Shown: in pieces, positions 1 to 6,048 of the stretch
How positions within the stretch are numbered: the stretch's first letter is position 1
Layout: each line of letters starts with the position of its first letter
Assembly: GCA_934567745.1 (NCBI GenBank)
Contig: CAKTJM010000088.1
Span: 1-7,532, forward strand
Source of the DNA: an uncultured Eubacteriales bacterium
GTDB taxonomy: Bacteria > Bacillota > Clostridia > Oscillospirales > Oscillospiraceae
Length of the DNA: 7,532 bases
Direction: 5' to 3'
Position numbers and translations under genes: made by a program
Notes under the pieces: model-generated
The model's database searches: none
What the model saw: the letters and a program-made list of their open reading frames with translations, nothing else
What the model was told of the DNA's origin: nothing

Positions 1-46
1 CGCCGCAGGCGGACGGTGAGTGCGCGCAGGGGGCTGCATCCCCTCC

Positions 47-75
47 GTCGAAAAGCTCCGAAGGAGTTTTTCGAC
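47..75. repeat. Inverted repeat / hairpin, 13-bp arms
   Basis: The arms at 47-59 and 63-75 are complementary at 12 of 13 positions, with one G-T pair, around a GAA loop. The right arm ends in TTTTTCGAC. Bases 67-74 (TTTTTCGA) are also a perfect reverse complement of 88-95 (TCGAAAAA), so a second hairpin could form that excludes the first. No poly-T follows on either strand, so it is not a classical terminator. It may be a dispersed intergenic repeat or a backup terminator. The remaining bases of 1-131 show no gene I can support. Confidence 0.6.
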
Positions 76-90
76 AGTCTCAGCTTATCG

Positions 91-130
91 AAAAATCGCA
101 GCAGGAAGGACCGGATCGGTCCTCCCTGCT
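91..130 (-). terminator. Intrinsic terminator after argJ remnant
   Basis: Arms 100-105/125-130 and 107-113/117-123 form a 13-pair stem with one internal A/C mismatch (106/124) and a GAT loop. Read on the minus strand, the stem is followed by GCGA and then TTTTT (95-91), the layout of a rho-independent terminator. It begins one base past the argJ stop codon, so it should end the lysR/CoA-transferase/argJ transcript. Confidence 0.75.
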
Positions 131-131
131 C

Positions 132-877
132 TCAGCTCCGCTCTGTATGCTTCCTTCGATAGGCCCCGTTGATCCTCACATAGTCCGGCGTCAGGTCGCA
201 GCCCCAGCAGGTCGCTTCCTGGTCCCCAGCACCCAGATCGATGCGGATCGTGACCTCCTCCCGGTCCAGGATCGTCTCGGCCACCCCCTCCGCGAAGGGG
301 ACGCCCACGCCGCCCTGGCAGACCAGCAGCTCCCCCACCGAGGAGGAGAACCGCACGGACACACGCGACGGCTCGAACGGTACGCCCGCATAGCCCATCG
401 CGCAGAGGAAACGGCCCCAGTTGGCGTCCGCCCCGCAGAGGGCCGCCTTCACCATGGACGAACCCGCCACGGACCGGGCCAGCCGGACCGCGTCGTCCTC
501 ACGCGCCGCGCCCGTTACGGTCACGGTGACGAGCCGGGTCGCGCCCTCGCCGTCGGCCGCCACGGCGCGCGCCATGCGCATGCAGACGTGCTCGAGCGCC
601 TGGGCGAAGCGGCGGTATGGCTCTGTGTCAGGCTCCAGCGGCGGTGCGCCCGCCCGTCCGTTCGCCAGCATCAGGCAGGTGTCGTTGATGGAGGTGTCCC
701 CGTCCACCGTGATCCGGTCGAAGGAGCGCGCCACGGCCTCGCGCAGCAGCGCCCGCCGCCGTGCAGGGGACGTCGGAGACGATCAGGGCGACGTCCGGCT
801 TCCCGCTGCTCTTGATCCCGCAGGCCGTCCCGGCGGCCCGGAAGCCCCTGGGCGCCGTCACGCTCATGCCACGCCAT
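132..877 (-). pseudogene. argJ: argJ remnant, internally deleted (ornithine acetyltransferase)
   Basis: ArgJ moves the acetyl group from N-acetylornithine to glutamate in arginine synthesis; bifunctional forms also use acetyl-CoA. The N-terminal part (867 to about 752) reads VTAPRGFRAAG...CGIKSSGKPDVALIVSDVP, a typical ArgJ start. The reading frame then shifts at about 750-762. The C-terminal part (about 752 to 132, roughly 205 residues) carries the ArgJ signature SFDRITVDGDTSINDT and ends with the expected YVRINGAYRR. About 150 residues are missing between them, judged against the usual ~400-residue family length. The missing part includes the KGSGM...T region where ArgJ self-cleaves to form its nucleophilic Thr, so no active enzyme is possible as written. 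The start also looks damaged: an AAGGAGG at 894-888 precedes ATG 877 in a frame that opens MAWHE, whereas the ArgJ frame has only ATG 867 without a well-placed Shine-Dalgarno. It lies 2 bases after the CoA-transferase stop, so it is co-transcribed. Assembly error is the main alternative to a true pseudogene. Confidence 0.85.
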
Positions 878-879
878 GC

Positions 880-1908
880 TCAGAACGCCTCCTTGAACCG
901 CCGCTCGTAGGCCTCTATCAGCTCCGCGCGGAAGTCCGGATGGGCGATGGCGATGAGGGACTGGGCGCGCTGGCGCAGATCGCGCCCGCGCAGCTGCGCG
1001 ATGCCGTACTCCGTCACGACGTAGTGCGTCTCGAACCGGGAGAGCGTCACCGGCCGCCCGGCCTCGAACCGGTCCACGATGCGGGAGGCCTTGCCGCCCA
1101 TGGCCGTGGACGGCAGCGCGATGATGGACTTGCCGCCCTTGGAGAAGGACGCGCCGCGCACGAAGTCCACGAAGCCGCCCGCCCCGCTGAAGATGCGGTC
1201 GGCGCTGAGCGAGTCCGCCGCCACCTGGCCGATGAGGTCCACGCTGAGGGCGGAGTTGACCGACACCACGTCGTCGTTCTGGCCGATGACGCGCGGGTCG
1301 TTGACGTAGTCCACCGGAAAGATCTGGAGCTTGGGGTTCATCCGGGCGTACTCATACAGCTCGTCCTGCCCGTAGAGGTACGTGACCACGGACACGCCCC
1401 TGTTGATCTTCTTCCGGGTGTTGTTGATGTTCCCCGCCTTGAGCAGGCCGAGCGCGCCGTCGCAGAGCATCTCGGAATGGACGCCCAGGTCGTTCTTGTC
1501 GCCCAGGAAGTGGAGGATGGCGTCGGGGATGGTCCCGATGCCCAGCTGGATCGTCGCCCCGTCGCCGATCAGGCTGGCGCAGTAGCGCCCGATCTGCTCC
1601 TCCACCGGGCCGACCGGCAGGACGGGGCGGCGGAACAGGGGCTGGTCGCACTCCACCGCCAGGTCGATGTCGTCGATGTGGACCAGGGTGTCGCCGTAGG
1701 TCCGCGGCATGCAGCGGTTGATCTGGGCGATGACCAGCTTGGCGCACTCGGTGATGCACTTGGTGTAGTCTACCGTCACGCCGTAGGAGCAGTAGCCGCG
1801 CTCGTCCGGCGGGGAGAGGGTGATGAGGGCCACATCGACGGGGAGATAGCCCTCGTAGAACAGGCGCGGGGACTCCCCGAAGAGATCGGGGGTGTAGTCG
1901 GCCCGCCC
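880..1908 (-). pseudogene. Acetyl-CoA hydrolase/transferase-family CoA-transferase, N-terminus missing
   Basis: The 342 residues kept match the single-chain CoA-transferases of the 4-hydroxybutyrate/butyrate/acetate type (AbfT, Cat). Family knowledge: these swap CoA between acyl-CoA and a free acid through a glutamyl-CoA intermediate. The sequence shows GRADYTPDLF at the break, GIGTIPDAIL, then LGVHSEMLCDG. The Glu of HSEM (codon 1473-1471) corresponds to the catalytic Glu238 of AbfT. The glycine-rich GAGGFVDFVRGA segment follows, with an intact C-terminus ending RRFKEAF. Comparing the Glu position with AbfT, about 92 N-terminal residues are absent. Upstream DNA changes abruptly to lysR in another frame, so this piece has neither start codon nor Shine-Dalgarno. 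An ATG in the same frame at 2115 only produces lysR-antiframe peptide and is not a real start. The likely role, if intact elsewhere, is CoA activation of the hydroxy acid used by the neighbouring dehydratase; the exact substrate is unknown. Confidence 0.85.
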
Positions 1909-2500
1909 CGTCCAGGGGATCCGGCCGGAGGATGTACGGCGCCTGGCGAAGCTCCTCCCAGCGCACCCGCCGGGCCGCCGGGGCCTGGTCGCGGGGGAAG
2001 ATGGCCAGGATCCGCTCCTCCAGCAGCAGGGTCGAGGTGAAGCGCTCGCTCGTCGGCAGCCGCAGGAAGCCGAGATCGATCCGCCCCTCCCCCAGCCACC
2101 GCTCGATGTCCTCATAGCTCCCCTGGAGCAGCTCGAAGGTCACGTTCGGGTGCTGGCGGGCGAAGCTGTCCAGCAGATCCGGCAGCAGATGGACCGAGAC
2201 GCTGAGGAAGGACCCGATCCGCACCGTCCCGACCTCCAGCCCGTGGAAGGCGGCCGCCTGGCGGACGACCTCGCCGTTCTGGCCGCAGACGTCCTGGATG
2301 GCGGGCAGCAGGGCCGCGCCCTCGGCAGTCAGGTGCACGCCGAAGCGGTCGCGCGTGAGGAGCTTCAGCCCCAGTTCGTCCTCCAGGCTGGTGATGATGT
2401 GGCTGATGGCGGACTGGGTGTAGCCCAGGACCTCCGAGGCCCGGGTGAAGCTGCCCAGGTCCGCCGTCTGTAGGAAGACCTCGTATTTCTTGATGCTCAT
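1909..2500 (-). pseudogene. LysR-family transcriptional regulator, C-terminus missing
   Basis: ATG 2500 has GGAGGG (2513-2508) 7 bases upstream. Residues 1-60 form the LysR winged helix-turn-helix (ASEVLGYTQSAISHIITSLE, then LGLKLLTRDRFGVHLTAEG). Residues about 90-197 are the first part of the substrate-binding effector domain (VGTVRIGSFLSVSVHLLPDLL, RIDLGFLRLP). LysR proteins usually have about 290-300 residues; family-like sequence ends near residue 198 (APYILRPDPLD), at the point where CoA-transferase sequence begins in a different frame. Read literally, the frame runs on to a stop at 1352, adding about 184 residues that are only the shadow frame of the transferase. The regulator would keep DNA binding and probably lose effector sensing and normal oligomerisation. 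It is divergent from the dehydratase operon, the classic LysR arrangement, so it was probably that operon's regulator. Confidence 0.85.
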
Positions 2501-2538
2501 GTGTCTGCCCTCCGTCGGATCGATCTTCTTTTGTCTAA

Positions 2539-2568
2539 AGTATAGCACAGGGCGGCGGACCGTGTCAT
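2539..2568 (-). promoter_or_regulatory. Promoter for lysR unit
   Basis: Read on the minus strand, ATGACA (2568-2563) and TATACT (2544-2539) are separated by 18 bases, matching the -35 and -10 consensus at five of six positions each. The lysR start at 2500 lies about 32 bases past a plausible transcription start. Confidence 0.65.
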
Positions 2569-2571
2569 GAA

Positions 2572-2598
2572 GGATCTTGAGGGTCGGTCCCGAGATCC
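2572..2598. promoter_or_regulatory. Inverted repeat between divergent promoters, candidate operator
   Basis: GGATCT (2572-2577) and AGATCC (2593-2598) are perfect inverse complements centred on 2585, with further partial pairing inside (G2579/C2591, G2581/C2589). The repeat lies between the two -35 boxes, ending 5 bases before the plus-strand -35. This is where a LysR regulator would bind. The symmetric T/A spacing is N15 rather than the textbook T-N11-A, so assignment to this LysR protein is inference. Confidence 0.45.
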
Positions 2599-2603
2599 CT
2601 GAT

Positions 2604-2633
2604 TTTACAACCACGGTCCTCCGGGGCTATACT
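2604..2633 (+). promoter_or_regulatory. Promoter for the dehydratase operon
   Basis: TTTACA (2604-2609) and TATACT (2628-2633) are 18 bases apart, each differing from consensus at one position. It shares the GCTATACT -10 context and 18-base spacer with the divergent lysR promoter. The expected transcript starts near 2640 and carries a leader of about 50 bases to the ribosome binding site at 2674-2682. Confidence 0.7.
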
Positions 2634-2644
2634 GACGCCAACAG

Positions 2645-2663
2645 GCCCGGTCCCGCACCGGGC
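2645..2663 (+). promoter_or_regulatory. Leader hairpin upstream of the dehydratase RBS
   Basis: GCCCGGT (2645-2651) pairs perfectly with ACCGGGC (2657-2663) around CCCGC. It lies at the very 5' end of the predicted mRNA, 10 bases before AAAAGGAGG. There is no T-run after it, so it is more likely an mRNA-stabilising or binding structure than a terminator. Confidence 0.45.
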
Positions 2664-2673
2664 ACGACGACCC

Positions 2674-2682
2674 AAAAGGAGG
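2674..2682 (+). promoter_or_regulatory. Strong RBS without a start codon at the expected place
   Basis: AAAAGGAGG is the best Shine-Dalgarno in the leader. Eight bases on, where a start codon should be (2691), the sequence is ATA. The dehydratase frame has a TAA stop at 2692-2694. See the alpha-subunit entry: the true start codon appears to have been lost or altered here. Confidence 0.65.
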
Positions 2683-2724
2683 ACCGAACCATAACAGACC
2701 GGGCCGCGCGCCTCCAAGGAGTGG

Positions 2725-3927
2725 GTGGACCAGATGCTGCACGACCACTACCAAAAGGCCCGCGAGGCGAAGGCCCAGGGCAGGCTGGTGTGCTGGAGCA
2801 CCTCCATCGCTCCGCAGGAGCTGCTGACTGCCATGGACATCGTGACCATGTACCCCGAGAACCACGCCGCCGCCATCGGCGCCCGGCGCGACACCGACAC
2901 CTTCCTCTCCTACGCCGAGCGTCAGGGCTATTCCTCGGACCTGTGTTCCTACGCGCGGGTGGACCTGGCCTATGCGGACCTGCAGGAGAGCAAGGCGGAG
3001 AACATGCCGCTGCCCGACTTCCTGCTCTGCACGAGCAACATCTGTCACACCGTCATCAAGTGGTACGAGGACCTGTCCCGGCGGCTGGGGATCCCCCTGC
3101 TGCTCTTCGACACGCCCTTCAACCACACCGACGAGGTGCAGGAGCACAACGCCAAGTACATGGAGGGGCAGCTCTACCACATCATCGACCAGCTCGAGGA
3201 GATCACTGGGCGGAAGTTCGACTACGATCGTCTGCGCGAGGTGATGGCGATCTCCAACGAGACCTGCGACTGGTGGAACAAGGCCACCGCGCTGGCCGCC
3301 GCCCACCCCTCGCCGCTGGACGGCTTTGAGATCTTCAACTATATGGCCATCATCGTCTTCGCCCGCGGCACCACCGAGGCGCGGGACCTCTTCCACCTCT
3401 GGCATGACGAGCTGCAGGAGAAGATCCGCCTCGGCCAGGGCCCGTGGAAGGACCAGGAGGAGCGGTACCGCGTCCTCTGGGACGGCATCGCCTGCTGGCC
3501 GTACCTGCGCTACACCTACAGGACCCTGAAGAAGCTGGGGATCAACATGGTCACCTCCACCTATCCCAAGTCCTGGACAGTGCGCTATGAGACCGGCGAC
3601 GTCCGCGGTATGGCGCGCGCCTACTCCGCCAACGTCTACCCCAACCAGAACCTGCACTACGACGTGGAGAACATGGTGGGCCTGGCCCGAAAGTTCGACC
3701 TGGACGGCATCATCTTCCACTCCAACCGGAGCTGCAAGCTGATGGACTTCCGGCAGTACGAATTGCAGCGGCGGATCCTGGCCGAGTGCGGCGTCCCCTC
3801 CGTCCTCTTCGAGGGGGACCAGACCGACCCGCGCGTCTTCTCCGAGGCCCAGTATGAGACCCGCATCCAGGCCCTGGCCGAGATGATGGCCGAAACCAAA
3901 GCGAAGAAAGGACGGGACGAACGATGA
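2725..3927 (+). CDS. 2-hydroxyacyl-CoA dehydratase, alpha subunit
   Basis: This is the alpha chain of the (R)-2-hydroxyacyl-CoA dehydratases (HgdA/HadB/FldB type). They remove water from an unactivated 2-hydroxyacyl-CoA through a ketyl radical, using one [4Fe-4S] cluster per subunit. From GTG 2725 it has 400 residues. Likely cluster cysteines are C74 (SDLCSYAR), C107 (SNICHTVIKW) and C337 (HSNRSCK); other family marks are CWSTSIAPQEL, YPENHAAAIGAR and the C-terminal GDQTDPRVFSEAQYETR. The GTG start is doubtful. In-frame codons before it (2707-2724, RASKEW) look like real family N-terminus, and the cysteines sit about 10 residues earlier than I recall for HadB (C84, C117, C346). A strong RBS at 2674-2682 would serve a start near 2691, but that frame is closed by TAA at 2692. 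A small indel near 2691-2706 would explain this. ATG 2734, with AAGGAG 12 bases upstream, is a fallback start. The substrate (hydroxyglutaryl-, hydroxyisocaproyl-, phenyllactyl- or lactyl-CoA) cannot be assigned. Confidence 0.92.
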   Translation: MDQMLHDHYQKAREAKAQGRLVCWSTSIAPQELLTAMDIVTMYPENHAAAIGARRDTDTFLSYAERQGYSSDLCSYARVDLAYADLQESKAENMPLPDFLLCTSNICHTVIKWYEDLSRRLGIPLLLFDTPFNHTDEVQEHNAKYMEGQLYHIIDQLEEITGRKFDYDRLREVMAISNETCDWWNKATALAAAHPSPLDGFEIFNYMAIIVFARGTTEARDLFHLWHDELQEKIRLGQGPWKDQEERYRVLWDGIACWPYLRYTYRTLKKLGINMVTSTYPKSWTVRYETGDVRGMARAYSANVYPNQNLHYDVENMVGLARKFDLDGIIFHSNRSCKLMDFRQYELQRRILAECGVPSVLFEGDQTDPRVFSEAQYETRIQALAEMMAETKAKKGRDER

Positions 3928-5057
3928 CCGAGCTCCAGACCCTGCTGCAAGAGCTTTGCCATGCGGGACGGCATCCGGAGGAGACCATCCGGGCCAGCAT
4001 GGCCGAGACCGGAAAACTCGCTGTAGGCTGTTTCCCTCTGTTCGTGCCGGAGGAGCTGGTGTACGCCGCCGGCTTCCTGCCCGTCGGCCTGTGGGGCGGG
4101 ACGGGGACCTTCCAGCGGTCCAACCAGTACATCCAGAGCTTCGCCTGCTCCATCCTCCGGGCCGACCTGGAGCTGGGGCTGGCGGGGAAGTACGACTTCC
4201 TGCGCGCCGTGCTCATCCCCACCCAGTGCGACACGCTCAAATGCGTCTGCGAGGACTTCAAGGCCGCCGTGCCGCAGGTCCCCGTGATTGGCGTGACCAT
4301 CCCGCACAACCGGACGATCCAGGCCGCGCACGGCCAGCTCCTGGACGAGTTCGATTATCTGACCGCGTCGCTCCGCGCCATCCAGACGCCAGACTGCCGC
4401 CCCATGCCGCTGGAGGAGGCCTTCGCGGTCTATGAGGAACACCGCGCCGCGGTCCGGGCCTTCCTCGACCTCGTGCCGGACCATCTGGTGACCGTCGGCC
4501 CGAAGGTCCGCCACCTCGTGCTCAAGGCCGCCTGGTCCATGGACAAGCGGCTGTATACGGAAAAGCTCCGGCGGGTCGTGGACCTGCTCAAGGCCCAGCC
4601 GAAGGAGGACTTCGACGGCCATCGCTTCGTCGTCACCGGCATCATGCTGGACGCCGAGCCGGTGCTCGACCTGCTGGAGGAGCTGCATGTGGGCGTGGTG
4701 GACGACCTCCTCTGCCATGAGTCCCTCCAGATCCGCACGCCCACCCGCCCGGGCGGGACGGTCTCCTCCCGTCTGGCCTATCGGTATCTGGACCTGCGCG
4801 GGGCCTCGCCCCTGCACGACCCCGGCAAGCCGCGCGGGGCGATCCTGGCCCAGCTCGTCCGGGACCGTGGGGCGGACGCGGTCCTCTTCGCCCAGATGAA
4901 GTTCTGCGACCCGGAGGCCTTCGACCGGCCGATCGTGGCGCAGGACCTCGCCGCCAGCGGCATCCCGATGCTGACTCTGGAGCACGACCAGCTCGTCCCC
5001 TCCGTGGGCCAGCTCCGCACCCGTCTCCAGGCCTTCCTGGAGACGGCCCTGTCCTGA
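3924..5057 (+). CDS. 2-hydroxyacyl-CoA dehydratase, beta subunit
   Basis: This is the beta chain of the same dehydratase (HgdB/HadC/FldC type), 377 residues, the usual family length. Its ATG overlaps the alpha stop by four bases (ATGA), implying translational coupling and equal subunit supply. Candidate [4Fe-4S] ligands are C75 (SFACSILR), C102/C107 in TQCDTLKCVC, and C328 (MKFCDPE). The conserved DDLLCHES segment lies at 260-267 and the HgdB-like terminal domain (GADAVLFAQMKFCDPE, TLEHDQ) at 317-355. An extra cysteine follows C107 (C109), which could be an alternative ligand or a neutral variant. The protein has no signal peptide or membrane segment and should be cytoplasmic. Family assignment is firm, substrate is not. 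Confidence 0.93.
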   Translation: MTELQTLLQELCHAGRHPEETIRASMAETGKLAVGCFPLFVPEELVYAAGFLPVGLWGGTGTFQRSNQYIQSFACSILRADLELGLAGKYDFLRAVLIPTQCDTLKCVCEDFKAAVPQVPVIGVTIPHNRTIQAAHGQLLDEFDYLTASLRAIQTPDCRPMPLEEAFAVYEEHRAAVRAFLDLVPDHLVTVGPKVRHLVLKAAWSMDKRLYTEKLRRVVDLLKAQPKEDFDGHRFVVTGIMLDAEPVLDLLEELHVGVVDDLLCHESLQIRTPTRPGGTVSSRLAYRYLDLRGASPLHDPGKPRGAILAQLVRDRGADAVLFAQMKFCDPEAFDRPIVAQDLAASGIPMLTLEHDQLVPSVGQLRTRLQAFLETALS

Positions 5058-5079
5058 CGCGACGGAAAGGAGCGACGCG

Positions 5080-5862
5080 ATGTATCTTGGGATCGACATC
5101 GGCTCCTCGTCCTCGAAGGCCGCGATCCTCGACCCCCAGGGCCGTCTCCTGGCGGCCGAGGTCGTCCAGCGCGGCACGGGCACCCGCGGCCCGGAGGAGG
5201 TCCTCGCCCGCGTGCTCGCCCGGGCCGGACTGGACCGGGCGGACCTGCGCCGCACGGTGGTCACCGGCTACGGGCGGATGACCTTCCAAGGCGCGGACGA
5301 GCAGCGCACGGAGATCGCCTGTCACGCCAAGGGCGTGTGGCACCTCTCCCCCGACGTCCGCACCATCGTGGACGTGGGCGGGCAGGACACGAAGGCCATC
5401 CGCCTGGCCCCGGACGGGCGGGTGGAGGACTTCGTGATGAACGACAAGTGCGCCGCCGGGACCGGACGGTTCCTGGAGGTCATGGCGCGGGTGCTGGACT
5501 GCCCGATCGGCGACCTCTCGGATCTGGCCCGGCGCGGGACGGATCCGGTGCGGATCAGTGACCTGTGCACGGTCTTCGCCGAGTCGGAGGTGATCTCCCA
5601 CCTGGCCGCCGGGGTCGCGCGGGCGGACGTGGCCGCCGGAGCGATCGCGTCCATCGCCGGACGCATCGCCGGGATGGCCGCGCGGGTCCAGGCAGTCCCG
5701 CCCGTGGTGATGACCGGCGGCGGTGCGCGCAGCGCCGCGCTGGCGGAGGCACTGGGGCGGGCGCTGGACCAGCCGGTGACGGTCCTGGGCGATCCGCAGA
5801 TCGCCGGGGCGCTGGGCGCCGCGGTGATCGCGTGGGAGTGGGACCGGAAGCGCGGGGGATGA
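5080..5862 (+). CDS. 2-hydroxyacyl-CoA dehydratase activator (ATPase, [4Fe-4S])
   Basis: This is the HgdC/HadI/FldI-type activator of the BadF/BadG/BcrA/BcrD ATPase family, an ASKHA-fold homodimer. It holds one [4Fe-4S] cluster between two subunits and passes one low-potential electron to the dehydratase while hydrolysing ATP. Its 260 residues match the usual length. Visible motifs are the first phosphate loop GIDIGSSSSK (4-13), the second DVGGQDTKAI (98-107), the nucleotide-binding MTGGGARS (211-218), and cluster cysteines C124 (NDKCAAGTGRFLE) and C163 (ISDLCTVFAESEV). These correspond to Cys127 and Cys166 of Acidaminococcus HgdC. AAAGGAG (5066-5072) sits 7 bases before ATG 5080. It follows the beta gene after 22 bases and is the last gene of the operon. 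In the hgdCAB and hadIBC clusters I know, the activator comes first; here it comes last. The protein is extremely oxygen-sensitive in known cases, consistent with an anaerobe. Confidence 0.95.
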   Translation: MYLGIDIGSSSSKAAILDPQGRLLAAEVVQRGTGTRGPEEVLARVLARAGLDRADLRRTVVTGYGRMTFQGADEQRTEIACHAKGVWHLSPDVRTIVDVGGQDTKAIRLAPDGRVEDFVMNDKCAAGTGRFLEVMARVLDCPIGDLSDLARRGTDPVRISDLCTVFAESEVISHLAAGVARADVAAGAIASIAGRIAGMAARVQAVPPVVMTGGGARSAALAEALGRALDQPVTVLGDPQIAGALGAAVIAWEWDRKRGG

Positions 5863-5879
5863 GGTAGATAAGATTGGGA

Positions 5880-5917
5880 AAGAGCCATCCTGCGTTAAAG
5901 CAGGGTGGCTCTTCTCT
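5880..5917 (+). terminator. Terminator of the dehydratase operon
   Basis: Arms 5880-5893 (AAGAGCCATCCTGC) and 5900-5913 (GCAGGGTGGCTCTT) form 14 pairs including one T-G, around GTTAAA. A short pyrimidine stretch (CTCT) follows. It lies 17 bases after the activator stop. The T-tract is weak, but stem strength and placement favour termination. Confidence 0.7.
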
Positions 5918-5942
5918 CCGTCACGACTATTTCGCTCTGAGA

Positions 5943-5975
5943 CCGGGATATCGGTACGAAAGACTGGTATCCCGG
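5943..5975. promoter_or_regulatory. 13-bp inverted repeat over the promoter region of the P-loop gene
   Basis: CCGGGATATCGGT (5943-5955) pairs with ACTGGTATCCCGG (5963-5975); the outer 8 bases are perfect and the inner 5 include two G-T pairs, with loop ACGAAAG. It ends 12 bases before the candidate -10 box and covers the expected -35 region. It could be an operator bound by a repressor or activator. No T-run follows, which argues against a terminator. Confidence 0.5.
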
Positions 5976-5984
5976 CACGTTCTG

Positions 5985-5993
5985 TGGTACAGT
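5985..5993 (+). promoter_or_regulatory. Extended -10 promoter candidate for the P-loop gene
   Basis: TGGTACAGT has the TGn extension plus a -10 box (TACAGT, 4 of 6 to consensus). There is no good -35 box 16-18 bases upstream; the place is occupied by the inverted repeat at 5943-5975. That fits an extended -10 or activator-dependent promoter. Transcription would begin near 6000. Confidence 0.4.
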
Positions 5994-6048
5994 CAAGACA
6001 AAAGGACGAATGACCGGCACGACCGTGCCGCCACGACAGGACGGGAGC

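Noticed and set aside
421..2040. 539-residue open frame on the plus strand opposite argJ and the CoA-transferase
   Set aside because: It is a shadow of the minus-strand genes, with no family-like motifs and no RBS.
880..2115. A 411-residue CoA-transferase starting at 2115
   Set aside because: The first ~69 residues are the shadow frame of lysR; family similarity starts only at the GRADYTPD segment near 1908.
1352..2500. A genuine LysR-plus-extra-domain fusion of about 382 residues
   Set aside because: After residue ~198 the frame is simply the out-of-frame translation of CoA-transferase DNA, Arg/Pro/Gly/His-rich and unlike any domain.
2572..2663. Riboswitch or attenuator ahead of the dehydratase operon
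   Set aside because: The transcribed leader is only about 50-90 bases with one short hairpin, no terminator T-run and no recognisable aptamer.
3657..5264. 535-residue minus-strand open frame opposite the dehydratase genes
   Set aside because: It is opposite firmly identified alpha, beta and activator genes; open only because of GC bias.
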